Shown here: piece by piece, positions 47,001 to 54,317 of the stretch
Layout: every line of letters begins with the position of its first letter
How positions within the stretch are numbered: position 1 is the first letter of the stretch
DNA from: an uncultured Polaribacter sp.
Lineage (GTDB): Bacteria > Bacteroidota > Bacteroidia > Flavobacteriales > Flavobacteriaceae
Length of the DNA: 64,000 nt
Assembly (NCBI RefSeq): GCF_947501385.1
Contig: NZ_CANMVP010000012.1
Location: forward strand, 81,957 to 145,956
Direction: 5' to 3'
The notes under the pieces: generated by a model
The model's input: the letters and a program-made list of their open reading frames with translations, nothing else
What the model was told of the DNA's origin: nothing
Databases searched by the model: none
Position numbers and translations under genes: made by a program

Positions 47001-47237
47001 GTAGACCTGAGTTATTTAAGTTTAAATAATATAAACTTTGGTTATGAATTACAGGTTGAAGCTATTAAAAAATACCATATAGATAGTGTTCGATTATATG
47101 GAACTATAAATAATGCTTTCTTGTTATATAGTGCAAGACAGGGTTATGATCCTCGTCTTAACTCAGTTGGATCGTCTTCTGCGGAATATGGAGCCAATAG
47201 AACAATGGCTTTTGGTGTAAATATAAATCTTAACTAA
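44037..47237 (+). CDS. SusC/RagA-type TonB-dependent outer-membrane transporter
   Basis: The 1066-residue protein has a signal peptide, a carboxypeptidase-regulatory-like domain (about 25-95; SGSVSDDSGLLPGVSVLIKG), a TonB-box-like DEVVVVAYG and a plug domain (PLIVLDGIPYTGSLNSINPQ, SLYGNKASNGVLLITTKKG). A long barrel ends in MAFGVNINLN. It imports large ligands, often oligosaccharides or peptides, through the SusD lid encoded 10 bp downstream. No glycosidase or protease lies in the same unit, so the substrate is unknown. The LytS/LytTR pair divergent from it is its probable regulator. Confidence 0.97.
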   Translation: MKQNYKNVVFLLLFLTVIFSTNAQEKIVSGSVSDDSGLLPGVSVLIKGTNRGTETDFNGNYSIRANNGDVLIFRYLGYEIVEKTVGNSSTINVVMTEDSNVLDEVVVVAYGTQSRASLTGSVSVISAEQIENTTFSNPVKSLEGLVSGLRIIQANGQPGSDPIIRIRGFGSINADSSPLIVLDGIPYTGSLNSINPQDIESTSVLKDASSTSLYGNKASNGVLLITTKKGSKKKTQISIDTRVGITQRAAKEYNIIRSPGQFYESYHSILANSEFYAQGQAGTPVTMGQARQTASNNLVGALGYNLYDVGDAVLIDPVTGRLNSSANLLINENWEDFLFTDNANFNSTNVNISGGSEDITYYFSLGSETNNGYTTGSSFKRQTARLKVSSSKIAEVISLNGDVSYTKATSQAVPATVTAAGIPTTSFSNAFSWTRRIAPIFPVFQYDKDWNPIPDTNNPGGVAYDFGFPQIFDNGTSRGPRNYAPGEHPLAVINNTTETTERDNFNAALRAKLDLPFGVKFEYVMNYLTEVDKDVDFTRPGAGAFAKAQNGLLTVGRDNFSAFTNQQLLTWKKNNGPHSFDVLLGHETYEEKFTTLSVDKRNLISDFSPILDNTAVYVGATNYNTRYLTEGYFSRFIYGLDNSYYLNLTGRYDASSVFDPETRWGAFWSVGASWIISNEDFMKDSDFIDFAKLSINYGTNGNDRIFYQGTSVRNFLAYQNQDIIGENEGALTQDFQSLGGSDITWEKAGLFDISYEMSLFNRVNLSLGYYRKKTEDLLFNNPLQLSTGASARPENFGSMVNSGVEVEVAWSAVKKENLNISFNANLSTLKNELTELPKDSIQVGNFRRVVGKSIFDYFMVKSAGVNADNGNAQYYTIDQATGNQIITEDYATAAEDGRQFINKQAVPTITGGFGTNIQLGDFSLGLQFAYQLGGYGVDNEYFALLGATRNVTNFADYDKTWTVDNPTASLPRVDPLSPNQYRISDLFLVDLSYLSLNNINFGYELQVEAIKKYHIDSVRLYGTINNAFLLYSARQGYDPRLNSVGSSSAEYGANRTMAFGVNINLN

Positions 47238-47247
47238 ATAAATAATT

Positions 47248-48732
47248 ATGAAACAGAATAAATTTTTAAATATGAAAATAGACAAATATCTTGCTTTTTT
47301 GTTCACAACAATGTTTTTTATTTCTTGTGCTGATTTTGACACACGATTGGATGAAGAAAGATACTTTTCAGAAAGTCATGCAGAAGCAAATGCCCTTGCT
47401 GGCAACACTCAAGGTCTTAAAGCTATAGATGGTGCTATTATAGCTTATTTTAGAGATGGGGAAGCTAGTGATGACGAGTTTGGTCTGAAGGCTATAGATT
47501 TAGGTATGGATTTGAGGAGTAACGATATGGATATGAGTGCAAATACTTGGTTTGGTAGTTATAATAACTATGATAATGTAATTTTAACATCAAATGATAA
47601 TGATTTTATTTGGGAATTCTTTTACAGAATTATAAGTAATGCTAATAAAATAATAAACTCTGTGCCTGATGATGCTCCAGATGAAGTATTGGTTTTTAAA
47701 AATAAAGCATATGCCTATAGAGCAATAGCTTATTTTTATTTGGTCAGAATCTATCAACATACAAAAGCTGATGATGCTACAAAAGCTGTTCCTCTTGACT
47801 TTGGTGATTTCATTGGGCAAAATAGAGCTACCGTAGGTGAAGTAAAACAGCAAATAATTGATGATTTAACATTGGCTTATAATGGATTAAAATCATACAC
47901 AAGAGCTTCAAACCAAGAAGTTGATGCCAATGTAGTAGCAGCATATTTGGCTAGATACTATTTGACCTATGAAAATTGGTCTGAAGCAGAAAAATTTGCA
48001 GATATTGCCATGAAAGTTGGTAGTATAAGTAGCGATGTTGCTCATGGTTTTGATGAACTTTCTTTATCAGAAACTATATGGGGTGCTACAGTTACAGCAG
48101 CTACATCTGAAATTTACGCTTCATTCTTTTCGCATGCAAGTCAAATAAATGACGGTTATAGCGGTTGGAACCACTTCAAAACAGCAAATTCTAACTTAAT
48201 AGATATGATACCAGCAACTGATAAAAGACGAGCATGGTTTGCTGATAAGGATTATGGTCCTAATGTACTACTGGTACCTGATACTTGGACGCATTACAAT
48301 ATAACACCTAAGTATACGAGTTTAAAATTTATCGCACAACCCGGACCTGGTGAATTTATTGGAGATTATATTTACTTAAGAAACACCGAGTTTTATTTAA
48401 CAAAAGCTGAAGCTGAAGCTAGACAAGGTAAAGTTTCCGAAGCTCAGCAAACCTTATTTGACTTAAATTCGGTTAGAGATTCAGGTTATACTAAATCTAC
48501 TAGTACAGGGCAAGTATTAATTGATGAAATTTTATTCTATAGAAGAGTCGAATTGTGGGGTGATGGAGTTGCTTCTTTTGACATGGCTAGACTTGGAGTA
48601 GGATTAGATAGAAAGGATGGTAGAACAAATCTTGTTATGCCAGGTGCTGATCTTCAGGTAGCTCCATTAGATGATAGAATGATTTATCAAATTCCAATTA
48701 GAGAGATTGATGCTGCAGGTTCTGATTTTTAA
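47248..48732 (+). CDS. SusD/RagB-family nutrient-binding lipoprotein
   Basis: The 494-residue protein has a lipobox (TMFFISCADFD). A second ATG at 47272 gives a standard-length signal and may be the true start. SusD features are the helical TPR-like N-terminal half (ISNANKIINSVPDDAP, AYAYRAIAYFYLVRIYQHT) and the C-terminal YLRNTEFYLTKAEAEARQGK with a RRVELWGDG stretch. It forms the lid over the SusC channel on the cell surface. A strong terminator follows at 48772. Confidence 0.96.
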   Translation: MKQNKFLNMKIDKYLAFLFTTMFFISCADFDTRLDEERYFSESHAEANALAGNTQGLKAIDGAIIAYFRDGEASDDEFGLKAIDLGMDLRSNDMDMSANTWFGSYNNYDNVILTSNDNDFIWEFFYRIISNANKIINSVPDDAPDEVLVFKNKAYAYRAIAYFYLVRIYQHTKADDATKAVPLDFGDFIGQNRATVGEVKQQIIDDLTLAYNGLKSYTRASNQEVDANVVAAYLARYYLTYENWSEAEKFADIAMKVGSISSDVAHGFDELSLSETIWGATVTAATSEIYASFFSHASQINDGYSGWNHFKTANSNLIDMIPATDKRRAWFADKDYGPNVLLVPDTWTHYNITPKYTSLKFIAQPGPGEFIGDYIYLRNTEFYLTKAEAEARQGKVSEAQQTLFDLNSVRDSGYTKSTSTGQVLIDEILFYRRVELWGDGVASFDMARLGVGLDRKDGRTNLVMPGADLQVAPLDDRMIYQIPIREIDAAGSDF

Positions 48733-48771
48733 GAAACTAGACCAAGTGAGATATCATAAATGATTTGAAAG

Positions 48772-48799
48772 CCAAAGAATTAATTTTCTTTGGTTTTTT
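48772..48799 (+). terminator. Terminator of the SusC/SusD operon
   Basis: CCAAAGAA-TTAATT-TTCTTTGG with 8-bp arms followed by TTTTTT. Confidence 0.88.
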
Positions 48800-49103
48800 A
48801 TTTGCAGTATGACCGAAGAAAAAGGCATTATAATTTTTGAGATAAGAGCAATTATGCAAGCTATAAAAGCTGTTTAAGGAAAAAAGGAAAAAACACTAAT
48901 AGTTTTTTATTTCTCTTATTGTATATGCAGATGAACCTTCAAAAAAAATATAAAATCACATTAAACAGTAATTTAAATACTTTAACATCAAAATACAAAT
49001 CATTCAAATCATATTGATAGTAACTATTCTACAAACTCAATAAATTAGCTAAAGATTACATAAAGGGTTTGTCTTCATTATGTAATTATTTGAATTAATT
49101 ATG
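48800..49103. other. Intergenic region without a recognisable gene
   Basis: The region lies between two plus-strand terminators (48772 and 49104). A 22-codon frame starting MTEEKGIIIFEIRAIM is present but has no support. A small plus-strand RNA ending at the second terminator is possible. Confidence 0.4.
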
Positions 49104-49135
49104 AGCCAAGGATTCATTGTCCTTGGCTTTTTTTA
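49104..49135 (+). terminator. Terminator overlapping the pyrF 3' end
   Basis: AGCCAAGGA-N7-TCCTTGGCT followed by seven T residues on the plus strand. On the minus strand it overlaps the last codons of pyrF and lacks a T-run. Confidence 0.75.
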
Positions 49136-49944
49136 TTCAAAATAGATTCCATATCAACTTGTAACTCTTTTGCTTTTTTAGCTGCTTTATCAGCAAAATC
49201 TTTTTCTTTTGATGCATAAATAATCCCACGAGAAGAATTTACTAACAAGCCAATATTCTCAGAAAGACCATATTTACAAACATCAGCTAAGTTACCGCCT
49301 TGAGCGCCAACTCCAGGAACCAGCAAAAACGAATTCGGTACTATTTTTCTTATTTCCTTAAAATACTCAGCTTTTGTTGCACCTACAACATACATTAGGT
49401 TTTCTGAATTTTCCCAAGATTTAGAGGTTTCTAAAACATATTTATAAAGCTCTTGGTCATTAATTGTTTTCGTTTGAAAATCGAAAGCACCTTCATTAGA
49501 CGTTAGTGCCAATAGAATGGTGTGTTTATTTTCAAAAGCTAAAAAAGGTTCCACAGAATCTTTTCCCATATAGGGTGCCACAGTAACAGCGTCAAAAGCT
49601 AAATCTTCAAAAAAAGCTTTTGCATACATTGTTGAAGTATTCCCAATATCACCACGTTTTGCATCTGCAATTGTAAAAATTTCTGGATAATTTTTATTTA
49701 AATAATGGATGGTTTTTTCTAAAGATTCCCAGCCTTTTAAACCATAAGCTTCATAAAACGCTGTATTTGGCTTGTAAGCAACACAAAGATGATGTGTTGC
49801 ATCTATAATAGCTTTGTTAAATGCAAAAATAGGATCTTCTTCCAACAATAAATGAGGTGGAATTTTTTCTACATCAACATCTAAACCAATACATAAAAAA
49901 GATTTTTTCTTTTGAATCTGCGAAACGAGTTCTTTTGTGGTCAT
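49114..49944 (-). CDS. pyrF: Orotidine 5'-phosphate decarboxylase
   Basis: The ATG at 49944 is preferred over a TTG at 49965. The 276-residue enzyme converts OMP to UMP, the last step of pyrimidine synthesis. The product belongs to the long (type 2) OMP decarboxylases: [33 protein letters not shown], the catalytic block [14 protein letters not shown], and [13 protein letters not shown] with [13 protein letters not shown] near the end. It stands alone, divergent from the TlpA-like gene, and has a plus-strand hairpin in its last codons. Confidence 0.96.
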   Translation of the reverse strand: MTTKELVSQIQKKKSFLCIGLDVDVEKIPPHLLLEEDPIFAFNKAIIDATHHLCVAYKPNTAFYEAYGLKGWESLEKTIHYLNKNYPEIFTIADAKRGDIGNTSTMYAKAFFEDLAFDAVTVAPYMGKDSVEPFLAFENKHTILLALTSNEGAFDFQTKTINDQELYKYVLETSKSWENSENLMYVVGATKAEYFKEIRKIVPNSFLLVPGVGAQGGNLADVCKYGLSENIGLLVNSSRGIIYASKEKDFADKAAKKAKELQVDMESILNKKSQGQ

Positions 49945-50043
49945 ATTTTTTATAAAGTTGAACAAAAATACTTAATTTAGATTTTATTTTGTAAGTTTTT
50001 AAACCCAAAGAAGACAAATTTCTGAAAGTAACTTTATATACGA

Positions 50044-50538
50044 ATGAAAAAAATAATTCTAATATTTATAATTCTCGCTTCAAGTTGCACTTTTGAAAAA
50101 CCTACAGAATTTTCTGAATTGGCTTTAAATGATAGCGCATTTACTTTGTCTGGCAAGGAAGTCACTGTAAAAGAAATCCTCAACAATTACAAAGAAAAGA
50201 AAATTTTTATTGATGTTTGGGCTTCTTGGTGTGCAGATTGTATCAAAGCTTTACCGAGTGTTAAAAACCTTCAAAAGAAATATCCAGCAGTTGTTTTTTT
50301 ATTTCTATCTGTCGATAAAAGCAAGAAATCTTGGAAAAACGGAATTAAAAGATTCAATATTGAAGGAGAACATTACAATTTTCCAAAAGGAATGAAATCT
50401 GGAGATTTTGTAGATTTCATCAACTTAGGTTGGATTCCTAGATATATAGTTATTGACGAGTTAGGAAAAATTTCACTTTTTAAAGCAACAAATGCCGCAG
50501 ATTCATCTATTGAAGAAGCATTAAAAAGTAGTATATAA
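50044..50538 (+). CDS. TlpA-like thioredoxin lipoprotein
   Basis: The 164-residue protein begins with a lipoprotein signal (IILASSCTFE) and has a thioredoxin fold with the redox motif WASWCADCIKALPSV (CxxC at about 61-64). Further family features are VVFLFLSVDKSKKSW and GWIPRYIVID with the cis-proline. TlpA/ResA-type proteins reduce or exchange disulphides in the cell envelope. It lies upstream of tpiA by 111 bp. Confidence 0.92.
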   Translation: MKKIILIFIILASSCTFEKPTEFSELALNDSAFTLSGKEVTVKEILNNYKEKKIFIDVWASWCADCIKALPSVKNLQKKYPAVVFLFLSVDKSKKSWKNGIKRFNIEGEHYNFPKGMKSGDFVDFINLGWIPRYIVIDELGKISLFKATNAADSSIEEALKSSI

Positions 50539-50649
50539 ATCGTTATCGTAACTATTTTCATTTCCATCATTAAATTAATTTTCCATTGATTAAATTTACA
50601 TCGTAAATTAATGTTGAAAATAGCCTTTTAGTGCTTTAAAATTATAATT

Positions 50650-51408
50650 ATGAGAACAAAGATAGTAGCTGGAAATTGGAAGTTGAATAACGATAAAGAA
50701 ACGACGAATAAATTTATTAAAAGTTTAAAAAAATCTATTGAAAAATTACCTTTAAAAAACACGAGAGTTATTATTGCTCCTGCATTTGTAAACTTATCTT
50801 CCGCAGTAAAAAAGGCTAAAAAATCTAAAATAGAAGTGGTTGCACAAAACATGCATCAAGCAACAACTGGTGCATTTACAGGAGAAATTTCTGGAGATAT
50901 GCTAAAAGCTATAGGTGTAGAAACTGTTATTTTAGGACATTCAGAAAGAAGAACTTATTTTAACGAAACAGACAAAGCTTTGGCAGAAAAAGTAAATACT
51001 GTCATAGAAAAAGGAATGGAAACTATTTTTTGTTTTGGTGAATTGCTAGAAGACAGAAAATCTGACAATCATTTTTCTGTTGTAGAAAGTCAACTAAAAA
51101 ACGGCTTATTTCACTTAGAAGCAAAAGACTGGAAAAGTATAATTTTGGCATACGAACCCGTTTGGGCAATTGGTACAGGAGAAACTGCAAGCCCGGAACA
51201 AGCACAAGAAATGCATGCTTTTATTAGAAGCATCATAGAAAAAAAATACAATAAAGAAGTAGCAGCACAAGTTTCTATTTTATATGGTGGAAGTGTAAAG
51301 CCAACAAATGCAGAAGAAATTTTCTCTAAACCAGATGTAGACGGTGGTTTAATTGGTGGTGCATCTTTACATGTAGATGATTTTACGGCAATTATTGTAG
51401 CAATATAA
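50650..51408 (+). CDS. tpiA: Triose-phosphate isomerase
   Basis: The 252-residue glycolytic enzyme interconverts dihydroxyacetone phosphate and glyceraldehyde 3-phosphate. Motifs are KIVAGNWKLNND (Lys12 region), ILGHSERRTYF (catalytic His) and the YEPVWAIGTGETASPEQA loop (catalytic Glu and the flexible loop 6), then YGGSVKPTNAEEIF for phosphate. The length is usual. It is followed 82 bp later by prmA, which has its own -7 box. Confidence 0.98.
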   Translation: MRTKIVAGNWKLNNDKETTNKFIKSLKKSIEKLPLKNTRVIIAPAFVNLSSAVKKAKKSKIEVVAQNMHQATTGAFTGEISGDMLKAIGVETVILGHSERRTYFNETDKALAEKVNTVIEKGMETIFCFGELLEDRKSDNHFSVVESQLKNGLFHLEAKDWKSIILAYEPVWAIGTGETASPEQAQEMHAFIRSIIEKKYNKEVAAQVSILYGGSVKPTNAEEIFSKPDVDGGLIGGASLHVDDFTAIIVAI

Positions 51409-51444
51409 CTTCATTTAGAGTAGGATAAATCCAAAGAAAACTAA

Positions 51445-51452
51445 TAAATTTG
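51445..51452 (+). promoter_or_regulatory. -7 box (TAAATTTG) for prmA-clpS
   Basis: A perfect TAnnTTTG box 38 nt before the prmA ATG. Confidence 0.5.
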
Positions 51453-51490
51453 CATTGAGATTCAAAATCTTGATGCTTTTTTTTTAACGT

Positions 51491-52324
51491 ATGGATAATA
51501 TTTACATAGAATACAATTTTACAGTTTCGCCCAAAGAGCCTACTACAGAAATTCTAATTGCAGAATTAGGAAATGTTGGTTTTGAAAGTTTTGTTGAGAC
51601 TGAAAATGGCGTAACGGGTTACATTCAAAAAGAGGAATGGCATGCTGCTATTTTAGAAAGAATTTTTGTTTTAAATTCAGATGAATTTTCTATTGAATAC
51701 AACCAAAAAGAGGTAGAACAAACAAATTGGAATGCAGAATGGGAAAAGAATTTTTCACCAATTCAAGTAGATGATTTGGTGAGTATTCGTGCACCATTTC
51801 ATAAGAACCCTAATTTGAAATACGATATTGTAATTGAGCCAAAAATGAGTTTTGGCACTGGGCATCATGAGACAACTCATATGATGATACAGCATTTATT
51901 ACAATTAGATTTAGAAAATAAAAAAGTGTTAGACATGGGATGTGGAACTGGAATTTTAGCAATTTTTGCTGAGATGAAAGGAGCAAAACCATTAGATGCA
52001 ATAGATATCGATAATTGGTGTTATGAAAATTCTTTAGAAAATGTAGCGCGCAATAATTGTAAAAATATTTCCGTTTATGAAGGGGATTCCTCTCTTTTAA
52101 TAAATAAAAAGTATGATGTGATTATCGCAAACATTAATAGAAACATTCTTTTAATGGATATGAAGGTGTATGCAAATTGCTTAAATGAAAACGGAATTTT
52201 ACTATTAAGCGGTTTCTATAAAGAAGACATTCCTATTATAGATGCAGAGGTTTCTAAATTTGATTTAAAATTAGACAGATCTATCCAAAGAAATAATTGG
52301 GTATCTTTAAAATATAATAACTAA
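51491..52324 (+). CDS. prmA: Ribosomal protein L11 methyltransferase
   Basis: The 277-residue SAM-dependent enzyme trimethylates ribosomal protein L11. The N-terminal substrate-recognition domain (about 1-90) starts IYIEYNFTVSPKEPTTEILI. The catalytic domain has FGTGHHETTHMM, the SAM motif VLDMGCGTGILAIFAEMKGA and DVIIANINRNILL. It is followed by clpS after 23 bp and a small gene, forming a short operon. Confidence 0.96.
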   Translation: MDNIYIEYNFTVSPKEPTTEILIAELGNVGFESFVETENGVTGYIQKEEWHAAILERIFVLNSDEFSIEYNQKEVEQTNWNAEWEKNFSPIQVDDLVSIRAPFHKNPNLKYDIVIEPKMSFGTGHHETTHMMIQHLLQLDLENKKVLDMGCGTGILAIFAEMKGAKPLDAIDIDNWCYENSLENVARNNCKNISVYEGDSSLLINKKYDVIIANINRNILLMDMKVYANCLNENGILLLSGFYKEDIPIIDAEVSKFDLKLDRSIQRNNWVSLKYNN

Positions 52325-52347
52325 AAAAAATATTTTATTTTTATAGC

Positions 52348-52623
52348 ATGAGTACAAAAGAAAAAATTCAAGAAGAAGTAGCCATTTTAGAACAAAAAAC
52401 GCATCAGCATGAAATTGTTTTACATAACGATGAGGTAAACACTTTTGATTTTGTAATAGATTCTTTAATTAGTGTTTGCGATCATACTTTAGAACAAGCA
52501 GAACAGTGTACTATTTTAGTACATTATAAAGGGAAATGTACTGTGAAATCTGGTGAGTTTAAAGAGCTAGAGCCAAAATGTTCTAAATTACTACAATTAG
52601 GGTTATCTGCAGAACTTGTATAA
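52348..52623 (+). CDS. clpS: ATP-dependent Clp protease adaptor ClpS
   Basis: The 91-residue adaptor delivers N-degron substrates to ClpAP. The ligand-binding region is visible as EIVLHNDEVNTFDFVIDSL, with the Asn-Asp pair used for N-terminal residue recognition, and CTILVHYKGKCTVKSGEF with the His of the pocket. It is cytoplasmic. It follows prmA and precedes a 92-residue hypothetical gene by 3 bp, so the three are one transcript. Confidence 0.95.
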   Translation: MSTKEKIQEEVAILEQKTHQHEIVLHNDEVNTFDFVIDSLISVCDHTLEQAEQCTILVHYKGKCTVKSGEFKELEPKCSKLLQLGLSAELV

Positions 52624-52626
52624 AAT

Positions 52627-52905
52627 ATGGAAAATGTATTTAAGTATTTTGAATTTTCAGATTTCTTTAAAGATGAATCAAATCAATTTTCAGGAAACGA
52701 CATTTGTTTTACAGAACTAAATGCAACCCATTTTTTAATTTTTGAAAAAGACAATATTACCTACCATCTGTATGTTTCACGATATCTTCAGAGAAAAGAC
52801 ATTGGTAAGAAGAAGCCAGAAATTCTAGAGCTAGTCATAGAAAATTATGACAAAAGCATTCCAGAACATAGAATTGCATTGAGACAATATTTAGACCAAA
52901 CTTGA
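52627..52905 (+). CDS. Small hypothetical protein after clpS
   Basis: The 92-residue protein starts MENVFKYFEFSDFFKDESNQ. It has no signal or membrane segment and is not a family I recognise. It contains ELNATHFLIFEKDNITYHLY and a C-terminal helix. It lies 3 bp after clpS and before a strong terminator that overlaps its stop codon, so it is the last gene of the prmA-clpS operon. Confidence 0.75.
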   Translation: MENVFKYFEFSDFFKDESNQFSGNDICFTELNATHFLIFEKDNITYHLYVSRYLQRKDIGKKKPEILELVIENYDKSIPEHRIALRQYLDQT

Positions 52906-52926
52906 GAACTTTCTCAAGTTTTTTTT
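52899..52926 (+). terminator. Terminator of the prmA-clpS operon
   Basis: AACTTGAGAA-CT-TTCTCAAGTT with 10-bp arms followed by TTTTTT; the stop codon of the preceding gene lies inside it. Confidence 0.9.
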
Positions 52927-52987
52927 ATTTTATAAAAACTATGTGACTTTTTTTTACGTAGGTGTCTTAAAAGAGAGAAACATCTAA

Positions 52988-53188
52988 ATGAGTTTAAAAA
53001 AAATCCTAATAGTAGTTATTGTTTTGGTATTTCCATTATTTACTTATGGGCAAATGGTGCCACCACCAATACCACCTCCACCACCTCCAGGATTACCTAT
53101 AGATGGTTTTACTGGTCTGCTATTTGTTTTAGGAATGGTATACGGATCGAAAAAGATCTTTAAAAATAATAGTAGTAAGTTTGGTTAG
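52988..53188 (+). CDS. PID-CTERM-like small membrane protein
   Basis: The 66-residue protein has a signal peptide, a proline run (VPPPIPPPPPPGLPIDG) and one hydrophobic segment with a basic tail (GFTGLLFVLGMVYGSKKI). The PID followed by a glycine-rich helix and basic end is the PID-CTERM sorting signature of Flavobacteriia. Here almost no cargo is left between signal and tail. It may be a stand-alone small protein or the relic of a longer secreted gene. A terminator follows at 53199. Confidence 0.75.
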   Translation: MSLKKILIVVIVLVFPLFTYGQMVPPPIPPPPPPGLPIDGFTGLLFVLGMVYGSKKIFKNNSSKFG

Positions 53189-53198
53189 ACAGAAAGAT

Positions 53199-53224
53199 CT
53201 TAGGTGAAAGTCTAAGTTTTTTTT
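53199..53224 (+). terminator. Terminator after the PID-CTERM gene
   Basis: CTTAG-GTGAAAGT-CTAAG and a run of eight T residues. Confidence 0.7.
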
Positions 53225-53260
53225 ATCAATCATCTGAAAATGAAAACTAAAGAAAATTTA

Positions 53261-53295
53261 AAAACCCTTCAAAATAAAATTTTTGAAGGGTTTTT
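53261..53295. terminator. Bidirectional terminator next to tRNA-Arg
   Basis: AAAACCCTTCAAAA pairs with TTTTTGAAGGGTTTT; T-runs lie on both strands, so it can end the tRNA transcript (minus) and stop reading from the left. Confidence 0.8.
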
Positions 53296-53298
53296 CTG

Positions 53299-53372
53299 TG
53301 ACCATGCTAGGATTCAAACCTAGAACCTCTTGAGCCGTAATCAAGTGCGCTATTCAGTTGCGCCACATGGCC
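53299..53372 (-). tRNA. tRNA-Arg (anticodon ACG)
   Basis: The minus strand folds as a 74-nt cloverleaf. The acceptor pairs GGCCATG with CATGGTC, and the D arm is GCGCAACTGAATAGCGC. The anticodon stem-loop is CTTGA-TTACGGC-TCAAG (ACG read as Arg), and the T arm CTAGG-TTTGAAT-CCTAG keeps the conserved T-loop. The discriminator is A. CCA is not encoded. A terminator lies directly downstream. Confidence 0.93.
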
Positions 53373-53429
53373 TTTAAGCGGGTGCAAATATAATAGTTTT
53401 TTTTAATTTAGGAAGCCTAAGATGTTTTT

Positions 53430-53660
53430 TTATGAATTAATTTCAATTTTATAAGCATCAACCATCGGTTGTGCTTTTTCTACATCAGCACTTAGTACGA
53501 ATAATTCAACAGAAGACCTGTTTTCTCCATAGCCACCTAATCGAGCAGATTCAAACCTGTCTTTAACGAGTGTATTGATATTGTTCTGTTCTAAAATATT
53601 TTTTAATCCATGAATAATAATAAAAGAGCCTGTAAAGATCTTTACGTGTTCTGTTTCCAT
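53430..53660 (-). CDS. DUF2007-like small protein
   Basis: The 76-residue protein begins METEHVKIFTGSFIIIHGLK and has DRFESARLGGYGENRS and VFVLSADVEKAQPMV-like spacing (ELFVLSADVEKAQPMVDAY). This is the DUF2007 family of putative signal-transducing or ferredoxin-like-fold proteins. It is cytoplasmic. It lies 11 bp after a 50-residue gene on the same strand and upstream of the tRNA. Confidence 0.85.
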   Translation of the reverse strand: METEHVKIFTGSFIIIHGLKNILEQNNINTLVKDRFESARLGGYGENRSSVELFVLSADVEKAQPMVDAYKIEINS

Positions 53661-53671
53661 AGTAGTGCGTT

Positions 53672-53824
53672 TTAGTTTAATGAATTTTGAGTTACAAATG
53701 CTCTCCAGCCAATAATTGCTAATTGGACTTTTGAAGCTTTAGATAAATCTAAACCTTTTTTTGTATAAGAAGGCAACATAACCTTATTAACTTTAGCAAG
53801 AATTTTAAAAACTTGTTTTTTCAT
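53672..53824 (-). CDS. 50-residue basic small protein
   Basis: A frame from ATG 53824 to TAA 53672 encodes MKKQVFKILAKVNKVMLPSY followed by a helical basic region and GWRAFVTQNSLN. Similar short flavobacterial proteins are annotated, without proof, as SsrA-binding protein. It is probably a real gene coupled to the DUF2007-like gene. Function unknown. Confidence 0.65.
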   Translation of the reverse strand: MKKQVFKILAKVNKVMLPSYTKKGLDLSKASKVQLAIIGWRAFVTQNSLN

Positions 53825-54317
53825 TGATTTGAATTCTATTTCAAATTTAATAAAAATAAATAACTCTTTTTAAAAGAGTTGCTTTTATACAAAGCGGTTA
53901 GAAAAGTATAGAGAAAATAATGTCAGCAATATCTTTTACAGTTTTAGTAATAATAAGAATCATAATAATAGGTTTTAAGTTCGTAAAATAGATGAATTTC
54001 GAAATTGTTTTACCAATATATGTTGGTTGAAATGCTATTTCCAAATACTTTTCGAACTATTGTTTTATTTGATTTTATTATTATAACTAAAATGATGGTA
54101 TTTGTTTTAATGTGAAACTATATATTCTTAATTTAAGTTATTAATTAAAATATAAAAACTAATTATTAATTAAAATATGTAATATAATAAAGGAAAAAAA
54201 TTGATGCTTTTCAATTTGTTAAGGAAAAATCATTTCTAAAAGTTCGTTTTTTTTGCTTTTTATCTTTTCCTTTTCTCTTAAAGTGATAAAAATGTATCTT
54301 CGCAAAAAATAAAATCT
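53825..54317. other. 493-bp intergenic region, no gene found
   Basis: Very AT-rich. It holds a palindrome AACTCTTTTTAAAAGAGTT (53862-53880) and a 23-codon hydrophobic frame (about 53920-53991) without support. The promoter box of the antiporter gene is at its right end. Confidence 0.5.
54295..54302 (+). promoter_or_regulatory. -7 box variant (TATCTTCG)
   Basis: TATCTTCG, a variant of TAnnTTTG, 15 nt before the ATG of the antiporter gene. Confidence 0.4.

Noticed and set aside
53914..53991. 23-codon hydrophobic frame
   Set aside because: No ribosome-binding context or conservation can be shown; too short to claim.
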